Shown here one piece after another: positions 29,572 to 37,910 of a stretch of 64,000 nt of DNA. The stretch's first letter is position 1. Each line of letters starts with the position of its first letter. Origin of the DNA: Advenella kashmirensis W13003 (GTDB lineage: Bacteria; Pseudomonadota; Gammaproteobacteria; Burkholderiales; Burkholderiaceae_B); NCBI RefSeq assembly GCF_000506985.1, contig NZ_KI650983.1, positions 124,001-188,000 on the forward strand, in the 5' to 3' direction. The position numbers and the translations under genes are program-made. The notes below the pieces were generated by a model. It had not been told where the DNA came from. It saw only the letters and a list, made by a program, of their open reading frames with translations, and made no database searches.

Positions 29572-30584
29572 CACCATTCACTTACATGCAAGCCCGTACC
29601 GTCGAAGAAGCAGTACGGGCAGCAGCGTCGGACAACGAGGCCAGATACATTGCCGGTGGCACGAATCTTCTCGATTTGATGAAGGAAAATGTCGAGCGAC
29701 CATCACATCTGATTGATGTGACCCATCTGCCTTTGAAGACGATCGCCGATACGCCAGACGGGGGATTGAGGATCGGCGCACTAACGACCAACAGTCAGGT
29801 CCAGTACGATGACCGGGTACGCCAGCGCTACCCTCTTCTGGCCAGTGCCATTGCTGCCGGCGCATCACCCCAGTTGCGCAATGCCGCCTCGACGGGAGGC
29901 AACTTGCTGCAGCGCACCCGTTGTTTTTATTTCTATGACACAGGCGTGGCCTGCAACAAACGTGTGCCCGGTTCAGGTTGTAGCGCCATTGGGGGCAAAA
30001 ACCGCGCCCATGCCATTCTCGGGGCCAGTGATCATTGCATTGCCACGCATCCCTCCGACATGTGCGTTGCTCTGGCTGCACTGGATGCAACCGTGCAAGT
30101 AACCGGCCGCGAGGGCAATCGCACCATCGCCGTTGCCGATTTTCATCGTCTGCCTCAGGCGCAGCCGCATATTGATACCACGTTGTTGCCCGGAGAATTG
30201 ATCACCGCAGTGGTCCTGCCTGCGGAAGGTTTCGCGGCACATTACAGTTATCTTAAATTGCGCGACCGATTATCGTACGCCTTCGCATTGGTCTCGGTGG
30301 CCGCAGCATTGCGAATGAAAGAAGGAACCATCACAGAAGCGCGTCTCGCGCTTGGCGGCGTGGCGCATAAACCATGGCGTAATTTATCGGCAGAGAAGTT
30401 CCTGAACGGCAAGAAATCGGATCGCACGGTCTTCACTCAAGCAGCCGATCTGCTGCTGAGCGAGGCCCAGGGACAGGGCGACAATGACTTCAAGATCCCG
30501 CTTGCCCGACGCGCCATCGTACGTGCGCTGGAACAGGCCGCAGCAGGAACACCGCAGTCGCAGATAAACAAACGCATCACGTGA
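29568..30584 (+). CDS. PaoB-like FAD subunit of a molybdenum hydroxylase
   Basis: A 338-residue FAD-binding subunit. The FAD loop YIAGGTNLLDLMK is near residue 25, and AASTGGNLLQRTRC near 107. An insertion with several cysteines (TRC, ACNKR, GSGC, HC, DMC in about 118-165) matches the extra [4Fe-4S] cluster known in PaoB-type subunits, which ordinary xanthine dehydrogenases lack. ATGA overlap with the small subunit and 13 bases before the large subunit. Confidence 0.88.
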   Translation: MTPFTYMQARTVEEAVRAAASDNEARYIAGGTNLLDLMKENVERPSHLIDVTHLPLKTIADTPDGGLRIGALTTNSQVQYDDRVRQRYPLLASAIAAGASPQLRNAASTGGNLLQRTRCFYFYDTGVACNKRVPGSGCSAIGGKNRAHAILGASDHCIATHPSDMCVALAALDATVQVTGREGNRTIAVADFHRLPQAQPHIDTTLLPGELITAVVLPAEGFAAHYSYLKLRDRLSYAFALVSVAAALRMKEGTITEARLALGGVAHKPWRNLSAEKFLNGKKSDRTVFTQAADLLLSEAQGQGDNDFKIPLARRAIVRALEQAAAGTPQSQINKRIT

Positions 30585-30597
30585 GGGAGCATAGCGA

Positions 30598-32910
30598 ATG
30601 AATAAACACACTGACAAAGCCGTCTCCCAACACCGGACCCTGCAAGCATGCCATGTGGGACAGGGTATCGCCCGCGTGGATGGGCGGGCCAAGGTCACAG
30701 GAGCCGCCAAATACTCAGCCGACTTCAATGCACCGGATCTGGTCCACGGATACGTCGTCAACAGCACGATCGCCAGGGGCCGTATCGTCAGCATTGATGC
30801 CGCCGGCGCGCTCGACTTCCCCGGTGTCATTGCCGTTTTCACGCATGAAAACCGGCCTGATCTGGCCTGGTTCCACCGCGACCATAAGGACAAAGACACG
30901 CCGACTGCACATTTTCGCCCATTGGCCGACGCAGTCATCAGATACAGCGGCCAGCCGATCGCCCTCGTGGTCGCTCAAGACGCCGAGACCGCGCGCTATG
31001 CGTCCACGCTCCTGCACGTGCAATACGAGATGGAACGTCACCAGACGAATCTGTCGGCGTTGTGTGACGATCCCGATCTGTCCCTGGATCAAAAGATGAT
31101 TGTAAAAAAAACACCAAAGCCGCGCGGCGATGCGCCCCATGCCTTCGCCGGGGCGTCGATTCGCAATTGCACGCAATACCGTTTCCCGATTGAACATCAC
31201 AACCCGATGGCACCGCACGCATCCACGGTCCTGTGGCATAGCAACGGCAAAATAACGGTACATGACAAGACACAAGGCTCCAGGCAGACACATGATTATA
31301 TCTGCGAGGCTTTTGAATTGGACAAGGCCGATGTGCAGGTGGTGTCGCCCTATGTGGGCGGCGCCTTTGGACTGGCGATACGTCCTCAATATCAGCTTTT
31401 CCTGGCCGTCATGGCAGCGCGCGAGCTCAGGCTTTCGGTTCGTGTCGTGCTCTCCCGCGAGCAGATGTTTACGCTTGGTTATCGACCGGAAGCACTGCAG
31501 ACGATTTCGCTGGCTGCTGAGTCAAACGGTGCATTGAACGCCGTTATGCACGACGCCATTGGCAATACGTCGCAACTCGAAGACTTCACCGAGTCCACCG
31601 TTAAATGGAGCGGTCTGCTCTATCAGTGCCCCAACGTGAAGCTGAACTACCGGCTCGCCCGCCTGGACCTTTATACACCGACAGACATGCGCGCACCCGG
31701 CGCCGCCAGCGGCGTGAACGCGCTGGAGCAGGCAATAGACGAAATGGCCTATCTGCTTGATATGGATCCCCTGCAATTTCGGCTGAAGAACTATGCCGAA
31801 TGTGATCAAATTGAAAGCAGGGACTTTACCAGCAAGGAATTGAGAGCTTGCTATGCGCAAGGCGCAGAACGGTTCGGCTGGGCACGACGCCTGCACGCAC
31901 CGCGCTCGATGCGCGAGGGGCGCGAACTCATTGGCTGGGGACTTGCCACCGGCGTCTGGGAAGCGTTCCAGCAGAAAGCCAGCGCACGTGCAACGCTGTC
32001 GCCCGACGGCCACCTCGACATCGCCACGGCCGCCGCCGATATCGGCACGGGAACGTACACTATTCTGACCCAGATTGCTGCCGATACGCTGGGGCTGCCT
32101 TTGTCGAGTGTGACGACCACCCTTGGCGACTCGTCCCTGCCGTGGGCCCCGGTCGAAGGCGGCTCATCGGGCGCGGCGTCTTTCGGCTCTGCCGTCAAAG
32201 CAGCCTGCGAAGCGCTCAAAAAACGCATTGCGAAGCACGCCATCGCCATGTCCGGCCCTGCTTTCGGACACGTGACCGAAGACGATCTTGTGTTCACCGG
32301 TGGTCAAATTTGCCTGAAAAGCGATCCCGACAAGCGCGTACATCTTAAGGAAGTCATTAAACGCATCAACATCAATCAGTTGACCGTCGACTGCTCTGCC
32401 GAACCAGACGCGGCAAGTAAAAAGCGATATTCACGCAATGCACATTCTGCGGTCTTTGTCGAAGTCCGGGTGGATGAGGAGCTCGGACAAGTCCGCGTCA
32501 CCCGCGTAGTCAATGCCGTCGCGGCCGGCAGAATCCTCAATCCGAAAACGGCGGCAAACCAGATACTCGGAGGCATCGTATGGGGCATCAGCAAGGCATT
32601 GTATGAGGAAGGCATACTGGACCATCGTATCGGGCGATTCATGAATCATAATTTCGCCGACTATCACATTGCGACAAGTGCAGACATTGATGATCTCGAA
32701 GTCATATTCGTAGAAGAACATGACAGCGAAGTGAACCCGCTGGGGATCAAGGGCGTTGGAGAGATTGGCATTGTGGGTACGACAGCCGCTGTGGCCAATG
32801 CGATCTTTCATGCGACCGGCAAACGGATTTACGCATTACCGATTACAATGGATAAGATCCTGAGCAACGCGAAAGCGCAACAGGAATCAAATAACATTGG
32901 AAAAAAGTAG
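30598..32910 (+). CDS. PaoC-like molybdenum cofactor subunit
   Basis: A 770-residue catalytic subunit of the xanthine oxidase/aldehyde oxidoreductase family. The N-terminal small domain begins with GIARVDGRAKVTGAAKYSAD. Mo-cofactor blocks include YVGGAFGLAIRPQ near 250, GGSSGAASFGSAV near 520 and the catalytic Glu in IKGVGEIGIVG near residue 722. A PaoC-like aldehyde oxidising role is the best guess; the substrate is not readable. No paoD-type cofactor-insertion chaperone follows; instead a QueD-like gene starts 5 bases later. Confidence 0.88.
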   Translation: MNKHTDKAVSQHRTLQACHVGQGIARVDGRAKVTGAAKYSADFNAPDLVHGYVVNSTIARGRIVSIDAAGALDFPGVIAVFTHENRPDLAWFHRDHKDKDTPTAHFRPLADAVIRYSGQPIALVVAQDAETARYASTLLHVQYEMERHQTNLSALCDDPDLSLDQKMIVKKTPKPRGDAPHAFAGASIRNCTQYRFPIEHHNPMAPHASTVLWHSNGKITVHDKTQGSRQTHDYICEAFELDKADVQVVSPYVGGAFGLAIRPQYQLFLAVMAARELRLSVRVVLSREQMFTLGYRPEALQTISLAAESNGALNAVMHDAIGNTSQLEDFTESTVKWSGLLYQCPNVKLNYRLARLDLYTPTDMRAPGAASGVNALEQAIDEMAYLLDMDPLQFRLKNYAECDQIESRDFTSKELRACYAQGAERFGWARRLHAPRSMREGRELIGWGLATGVWEAFQQKASARATLSPDGHLDIATAAADIGTGTYTILTQIAADTLGLPLSSVTTTLGDSSLPWAPVEGGSSGAASFGSAVKAACEALKKRIAKHAIAMSGPAFGHVTEDDLVFTGGQICLKSDPDKRVHLKEVIKRININQLTVDCSAEPDAASKKRYSRNAHSAVFVEVRVDEELGQVRVTRVVNAVAAGRILNPKTAANQILGGIVWGISKALYEEGILDHRIGRFMNHNFADYHIATSADIDDLEVIFVEEHDSEVNPLGIKGVGEIGIVGTTAAVANAIFHATGKRIYALPITMDKILSNAKAQQESNNIGKK

Positions 32911-32915
32911 CACAG

Positions 32916-34010
32916 ATGAAATCGTACCCTCCTCTTTTCAGAGCGACCTCTCGGTTTGAGGCAGCCAGGCAATTGGACTTTCCCGGCTTGAACCCTTCCC
33001 TGGGTGCCTTGCATGGTCATGGGTTTATTGTGTCGGTTCTGGCCGATTTGCCTGAAGACGCAGGCGGCTATCCTGGCGGCCAGGCTTTGCAGCTGCAGCA
33101 ATCCGTGCAAGATCATGCTTCCACTTTGGACTACGGTTTTCTGAACGATACGATAGCGGATCCGACCGATGCAAATATCGGCCGGTGGATGCACGATAAG
33201 CTGGCGCAGTTGAATGTGAAGCGCATCCTGGTACAAAGCACGCCTGCAAGTGGGGTGGAAATCGACGCAGATAAAACGGTTTTTCTCTGGCGGAAATACC
33301 GCTTCCATGCCGCCCATCAACTGCCGAACGTACCCGCCGGCCATAAGTGCGGCCGCATGCATGGCCATGGTTTTCAGGTCGTTCTCCATGCGCAGGAACA
33401 AGACCACCAGGGCGTCAGACTGACACACGACGATCTGGATACGTGCTGGGCTCCGCTGGCAAGTCAGCTTGATTATCACTGCCTCAATGACATTCCAGGC
33501 CTCTCGAACCCCACAAGCGAGATCCTCTCTTCCTGGATTTGGGACAAGTTGTCCCCTGCTCTACCGCAATTGAAATGGGTGATGGTTTACGAGACAGCCA
33601 GCTGCGGTTCAATTTTTGACGGTAAACAGTACCGGATATGGAAGGACACCACAATCGACAGCGCCGTTCAATTTCAATGCGCGCCTGCCGGCGACCCAAG
33701 GGCTGCCATCCATGGCGATACCTATACCGTCCGATTGATGTTGTCGGCGCCACTGGACAGCAAAATGGGCTGGACTATTGATTTTGGCGACGTCAAAACA
33801 CTGTTTGATCCCATCTTTAAATCGCTGGATCACCAGGCACTCTATGAAAGAGTCGAATTCAGGGAAGGCGATACCACATCAATTGGCAATTACGTCCTTC
33901 TTCAAATGAAAGCAGAATGTCCACACATAACCGGTGTACAAGTAATGGGTTCGGACGGGGTTGGTACAATACTTGATAGCAACTCACTGGGACCCGGTCT
34001 GCCCGACTGA
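32916..34010 (+). CDS. Three-domain QueD-like protein (triplicated 6-pyruvoyl-tetrahydropterin-synthase fold)
   Basis: 364 residues built from three tandem PTPS/QueD domains (about 1-122, 123-238, 239-355); normal QueD is about 120 residues. Domain 2 has the zinc ligands H134, H149 and H151, the catalytic C145 in HKCGRMHGHGF and the pterin Glu E226 in VYETASCG, but Tyr replaces the triad His (LDYH). Domain 3 has lost the zinc ligands and Cys but keeps D305-H306 (SLDHQALY). Domain 1 has H33 and H35 only. In this family the triad is formed between subunits, so domains 2 and 3 may make one composite site. Queuosine/deazapurine synthesis is suggested by queE starting one base after its stop; the upstream Pao-like operon is 5 bases away. 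Confidence 0.85.
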   Translation: MKSYPPLFRATSRFEAARQLDFPGLNPSLGALHGHGFIVSVLADLPEDAGGYPGGQALQLQQSVQDHASTLDYGFLNDTIADPTDANIGRWMHDKLAQLNVKRILVQSTPASGVEIDADKTVFLWRKYRFHAAHQLPNVPAGHKCGRMHGHGFQVVLHAQEQDHQGVRLTHDDLDTCWAPLASQLDYHCLNDIPGLSNPTSEILSSWIWDKLSPALPQLKWVMVYETASCGSIFDGKQYRIWKDTTIDSAVQFQCAPAGDPRAAIHGDTYTVRLMLSAPLDSKMGWTIDFGDVKTLFDPIFKSLDHQALYERVEFREGDTTSIGNYVLLQMKAECPHITGVQVMGSDGVGTILDSNSLGPGLPD

Positions 34011-34011
34011 T

Positions 34012-34653
34012 ATGACATACTCGATAAAAGAAATTTTCTACACCTTGCAAGGCGAAGGGATTCAGGCTGGCATGCCCGCGGTATTCTGTCGCGTTGCCGG
34101 ATGCAATTTATGGTCGGGCCGGGAATCGGATCGGTCCACTGCAATCTGTCAGTTTTGCGATACAGATTTTGTCGGCACCGACGGCACGTTCGGCGGCAAA
34201 TTCAGGACTGCCGAGGCCCTGGCGGACGCAATAGAAGCGCAATGGCCAAAACACGATGACACATCGCGGCTGGTGGTGGTCACAGGCGGAGAGCCCCTTC
34301 TGCAACTTGACGGGGCACTTATTGACGCCCTGCACGACCGAAAATTCAGGATTGCCGTTGAAACCAACGGCACAGTCGCAGCGCCGCCCGGTATTGACTG
34401 GATTTGTGTCAGCCCGAAACAGGGTGCGCCCCTTGTTCAGACAACAGGCAATGAACTCAAGCTTGTTTTTCCGCAGGAACAATTACGCCCGGAAAGCCTG
34501 GACAGATCGATTCTTCGATTTGATCATTATTTGCTGCAGCCGATGGATGGGCCGCTTTTGAACGACAATACGCAGGCTGCGATCCGTTATTGCCAGGACA
34601 ATCCGCAATGGCGACTATCTGTGCAAACCCACAAAATAATCGGGATACGCTGA
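34012..34653 (+). CDS. queE: 7-carboxy-7-deazaguanine synthase QueE
   Basis: A 213-residue radical SAM enzyme converting carboxytetrahydropterin to 7-carboxy-7-deazaguanine for queuosine. The cluster motif is C31-X14-C46-X2-C49, the variant known from Burkholderia QueE rather than CX3CX2C. IFYTLQGEG near residue 8, the VVTGGEPLLQ block near 90 and VETNGT near 119 are family marks. It begins one base after the QueD-like stop, so the two steps are coupled. queC and queF are not in the window. Confidence 0.94.
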   Translation: MTYSIKEIFYTLQGEGIQAGMPAVFCRVAGCNLWSGRESDRSTAICQFCDTDFVGTDGTFGGKFRTAEALADAIEAQWPKHDDTSRLVVVTGGEPLLQLDGALIDALHDRKFRIAVETNGTVAAPPGIDWICVSPKQGAPLVQTTGNELKLVFPQEQLRPESLDRSILRFDHYLLQPMDGPLLNDNTQAAIRYCQDNPQWRLSVQTHKIIGIR

Positions 34654-35116
34654 GTTCAAACGAAACGCCCCGGCCGAGGCCAGGGCGACGCAATGATTCA
34701 CCTATCCAAAATTATAAATATCTCTGTTCTAAACATTGCGTGTCATGATATTACCGATTTATGCGAATGTTCATTATCAGGGATAACCCTTGTTTACAAC
34801 ATCAAATTGTAAAAAAAATCCCCGGTCATTGCTGACCGGGGCAAAAGTACGATGGATAGGTGAATATCATTCGTACGGCGCGAATTCTACACCGATTGCC
34901 AGGGTTAATCGTTGATTGGAAACATATAATTAACAAAAATTTGTAATTATCCCGTTATTGAAAGCCCTTGTTTAACAGAGACTTGTGAATACGGGTACCG
35001 CGATTTCCGATGTGCAGACAGCGACCTGCGCATCAAAGATCAGCATCAGGCGTCGGCCATCAGACTTCAGCGGCAGCTTGCCCGCCGGTATTCTTGCTAC
35101 AAGGTGACCCGCCGCA
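34654..35116. other. Intergenic region between queE and the adhesin gene
   Basis: About 460 AT-rich bases without a credible gene. It contains the minus-strand terminator at 34811-34841, an imperfect GC-rich hairpin just after queE (around 34669-34690), and CCCTTGTTTA repeated near 34787 and 34966. Confidence 0.6.
34811..34841 (-). terminator. Rho-independent terminator, minus strand
   Basis: Perfect nine-base stem CCCCGGTCA / TGACCGGGG with a 4-base loop; eight As on the left give a U-run for minus-strand transcripts. It would end the adhesin transcript about 275 bases beyond its stop. Confidence 0.82.
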
Positions 35117-36055
35117 CTACCAGGCCAGGTTATAGCCCGCAGCAAGGCCGACACCACCCGCGGTATCCCAGGACGTGTTCACCCGCAGATGGCTGTTTTT
35201 GCCCGTTCTGAACGCCATGCCGGAAGCGAGCGCCATTTGGCCGCCATAGGAGCCCATGGACACCCCAAACGCAGTATTAGCGCCGGCTGGCGGCGGGGTC
35301 AGGGTTGTCATTGCCATTGCGCCTGAAATACCCCCGAGCGCCCGTTTGCGATATCTCTTGATTTGCGACTGCACTTGATCAATCCGCCTGTCGGTATACT
35401 GACGTGACCGGGTCACAGCACTGTTTTCAGCCTGCTGAGTACGCATTTCGGTAAAGTTGTTGGCGCCGGCAAGAACGGCGCGACCGACGTTTTCGGTGTA
35501 ATAATCCAGGTCGTCGCTGCGGGTTTTGTCCGTATACGCCCTGGCCAGCTCAAGTACCTTTATATCGGCCGCATCGCTATGCGCAGCGGCTGCTGCAACC
35601 GCTTCGGCTTTTGCCTTTGCCTGGGCCGGCCCGATCAGATTGACAAGGTCATGTCTGACATTGTCGGTATAGGCCTGTGCGGCTTTCATTTGCCGGACAG
35701 TGACGGCCTCGTCATCTTTTGCCCCATCCTTCAGGCCAGACAACTTGCGGGACCCGAAATTCACGTCACCTGCCGTGGTTGAACGGGAACCGGTTCCGAT
35801 GGCAATCCCACCGTTGGCGGCGTAGGCTTCATCCAGTCCGAAATGCCCGCTCTTGGCCCCGATGGCGATACTGGAGGTGCCGTGGGCCCGGGCATCCCAG
35901 CCAATCGCAATGCCGCTATGTGTTGCCACGGCCCCCAGACCCACGTCGACAGACACCGGCTCGGACGGTTCTGCCAGCGCCTGTGAACCACACACTGTGA
36001 ATGAACTTAACACCAGCAGCGTGGCGCGCCGGTATGTTTTCCCTTGTCTACACAT
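35117..36055 (-). CDS. Short YadA-like trimeric autotransporter adhesin
   Basis: A 312-residue complete trimeric autotransporter. A signal peptide (about 1-28, ending SQALA) is followed by a short head with two or three YadA-type repeats (GIAIGWDARA, SSIAIGAKS, GGIAIGTGS). Then come a neck-like segment (NFGSRKLSGLKDG), an Ala/Lys/Gln-rich coiled coil (about 120-235) and the C-terminal membrane anchor (ALGGISGAMAMTTL ... AAGYNLAW, about 240-312). Such anchors insert in the outer membrane as a trimer. It is very short for the family, with almost no stalk, but no frameshift is visible. Confidence 0.87.
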   Translation of the reverse strand: MCRQGKTYRRATLLVLSSFTVCGSQALAEPSEPVSVDVGLGAVATHSGIAIGWDARAHGTSSIAIGAKSGHFGLDEAYAANGGIAIGTGSRSTTAGDVNFGSRKLSGLKDGAKDDEAVTVRQMKAAQAYTDNVRHDLVNLIGPAQAKAKAEAVAAAAAHSDAADIKVLELARAYTDKTRSDDLDYYTENVGRAVLAGANNFTEMRTQQAENSAVTRSRQYTDRRIDQVQSQIKRYRKRALGGISGAMAMTTLTPPPAGANTAFGVSMGSYGGQMALASGMAFRTGKNSHLRVNTSWDTAGGVGLAAGYNLAW

Positions 36056-36391
36056 ACAAAATATCTCTCAGAGTAAATCAGTTTTTGCCATGCTCCTCAA
36101 ATGGCTGCCTGGTGAATACCTCACGCGACGCAGACCAGATGACAGCAAAAATATTCTAGTGATTCAGGGCGACTGAAAATATTCGTAAATACCGAGAAAA
36201 TCGCAATTTGACCGCGCAAAGAGGATGGATTTAGCACAGATGTGGCAAGCAAGCCAAAAAGCATGAAGTGCGTTCAAACACGTGCGCAGCATGCCGGCCA
36301 CAGGAAAAATGCGCTACATTGACAGCACATTGTCCGGGTGTTGAGTCTGATTGTTGCCGGTACCTGGTTCTGATTTCAAAGGTGATTCGAT
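36056..36391. other. Divergent intergenic region, adhesin / HAD gene
   Basis: About 335 bases holding the two divergent promoters. AAAATATTC is repeated near 36150 and 36174, close to the adhesin. A TTGACA at 36319-36324 could be a -35 for the HAD gene but has no good -10 at the right distance. An AAGGTG site precedes the HAD ATG. Confidence 0.45.
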
Positions 36392-37132
36392 ATGACAAAA
36401 GCAATACAGACAGATTTGCAAGCGCTCGTCTTCGATGTGTTTGGGACAGTCGTGGACTGGCGCAGCGGCGTGACCAGGGAAGTGGCGCAATTTACCCAGG
36501 CCTGTGGACTGGAAGACAAAATCGATCCTGCTGCCTTTGCCGACACCTGGCGCAGCCATTACGCCCCCGCCATGCAGGAAGTACGCGCCGGCAGGCGCCC
36601 CTTCACCCGTCTGGATATCCTGCACCGGGAAAATCTTGAAAAAACGCTGCAGTCGCACGGCGTGACGCCGTCCGCTCTGCCCGCCGATGCCCTGGATCAG
36701 CTCAATCTGGCCTGGCACCGACTGGATCCCTGGCCAGACTCAGTGGCCGGACTGACGCAATTGAAGGCTCATTACATTATTGCGCCGCTATCGAATGGCA
36801 ATATCCGGCTGATGCTTGATATGGCCAAGCGGGCAGCGCTGCCCTGGGATGCGATTCTGGGTGCAGAAACGGCCCAAGCCTATAAGCCGTCACCTGAAGC
36901 CTACCTGCGAACGGCTGATATTCTGGGACTGGCACCGGAACAAATAGCGATGGTGGCAGCCCATAACAATGACCTGGCGGCAGCGCGCCGTTGCGGCCTG
37001 AAAACGGCATTTGTGGCGCGTCCTGCCGAGCATGGGCCGCAGCAGAAAACCGACCTTGTCGCTGAAGACGACTGGGATGTTGTCGCGACAGATATGATTG
37101 ACCTGGCACGCAAACTGACCGGTTCCTTCTAG
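36392..37132 (+). CDS. HAD-superfamily haloacid dehalogenase type II-like hydrolase
   Basis: A 246-residue HAD hydrolase. The nucleophile Asp is in VFDVFGTVVDW near residue 15, the second motif in PLSNGN near 134, the Lys in AYKPSPEAYLRTAD near 169 and the acidic loop near AAHNNDLAAAR. The layout is that of L-2-haloacid dehalogenases (HAD type II), which hydrolyse 2-haloacids. Related proteins act on other phosphates, so the substrate is unproven. Confidence 0.87.
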   Translation: MTKAIQTDLQALVFDVFGTVVDWRSGVTREVAQFTQACGLEDKIDPAAFADTWRSHYAPAMQEVRAGRRPFTRLDILHRENLEKTLQSHGVTPSALPADALDQLNLAWHRLDPWPDSVAGLTQLKAHYIIAPLSNGNIRLMLDMAKRAALPWDAILGAETAQAYKPSPEAYLRTADILGLAPEQIAMVAAHNNDLAAARRCGLKTAFVARPAEHGPQQKTDLVAEDDWDVVATDMIDLARKLTGSF

Positions 37133-37477
37133 TGCATCTGGACAAAATGCTCGCCCGGTCGGTGCATGGCGGGTCTGAGTCATCATTTAGCCATTGAGCT
37201 GTAACGGAATACAACAGCATCGTCGACACGATGCTGTGTCAGCCAATCCAAACCCACCGAAAGAACGATATATCGCTATCTTGCGGCCATTTTTGGGGAA
37301 TGTCCGATATGCATGATGAGGCAGTCGTCGCATCGCGTGATTTTGCGCATTACCCGCGCCCGATTACCTGGGGTTACATCCATGACAGAAAACGGTCATG
37401 GGTCCATGCTACGCTTTAATCTCGTGTGGTCGACATATCACACACGCAATTTCACATTAACTGAACAGGAGCAAACT
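37133..37477. other. Intergenic region before csbD
   Basis: About 345 bases without a credible gene. It includes a strong hairpin at 37214-37237 (ACAGCATCGT-CGAC-ACGATGCTGT, perfect 10-base stem, no U-run) that may mark the end of the HAD transcript. The csbD promoter should lie near 37400-37450, but no clear elements are seen. Confidence 0.55.
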
Positions 37478-37687
37478 ATGAATAAAGACATTGCAGCCGG
37501 TAAATGGGAACAGGTCAAAGGTTCTGTCAAACAGACATGGGGTGAATTGACTGACGACGACGTGGCTCAGGTTAATGGCAACGCGCAGAAACTGGCAGGC
37601 ATCCTGCAGGAAAAATATGGCCGCACCAAAGAAGAAGCGGAAAAGCAAGTTGATGAGTTCTGGACTCGCCATAATAACGATGTCTGA
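37478..37687 (+). CDS. CsbD family stress protein
   Basis: A 69-residue CsbD/YjbJ-type protein, hydrophilic and helical. The pattern MNKDIAAGKWEQVKGSVKQ, then WGELTDDD and the C-terminal YGRTKEEAEKQVDEF is typical. Expression in this family is induced by general stress, and its mechanism is unknown. The ATG at 37478 has CAGGAG 7 bases upstream, so the longer frame from 37313 is rejected. Confidence 0.92.
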   Translation: MNKDIAAGKWEQVKGSVKQTWGELTDDDVAQVNGNAQKLAGILQEKYGRTKEEAEKQVDEFWTRHNNDV

Positions 37688-37801
37688 AGCCGGTCAGCTC
37701 TCTGTATTACGGTCGATTGCAGAAAGATAAATCGATCGCTGGTAAAGCTGGGTAATACCAGCAGACCAGACTGACAGAAGCACATTCTTCCAAGCAGATC
37801 G

Positions 37802-37825
37802 CGGCGCCCGTCAGGGGCGCCGTTT
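37802..37825 (+). terminator. Terminator after csbD
   Basis: GC-rich stem CGGCGCCC / GGGCGCCG with a short loop, followed by TTT. It lies about 115 bases after the csbD stop. Confidence 0.6.
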
Positions 37826-37910
37826 CATGTGCACTGCTTAAAACTCGATCTGCAGTCACCCGCTTTTCGCCCGATTGATGATCAATCGCCTGGCACCCGG
37901 TACCCGCAGA

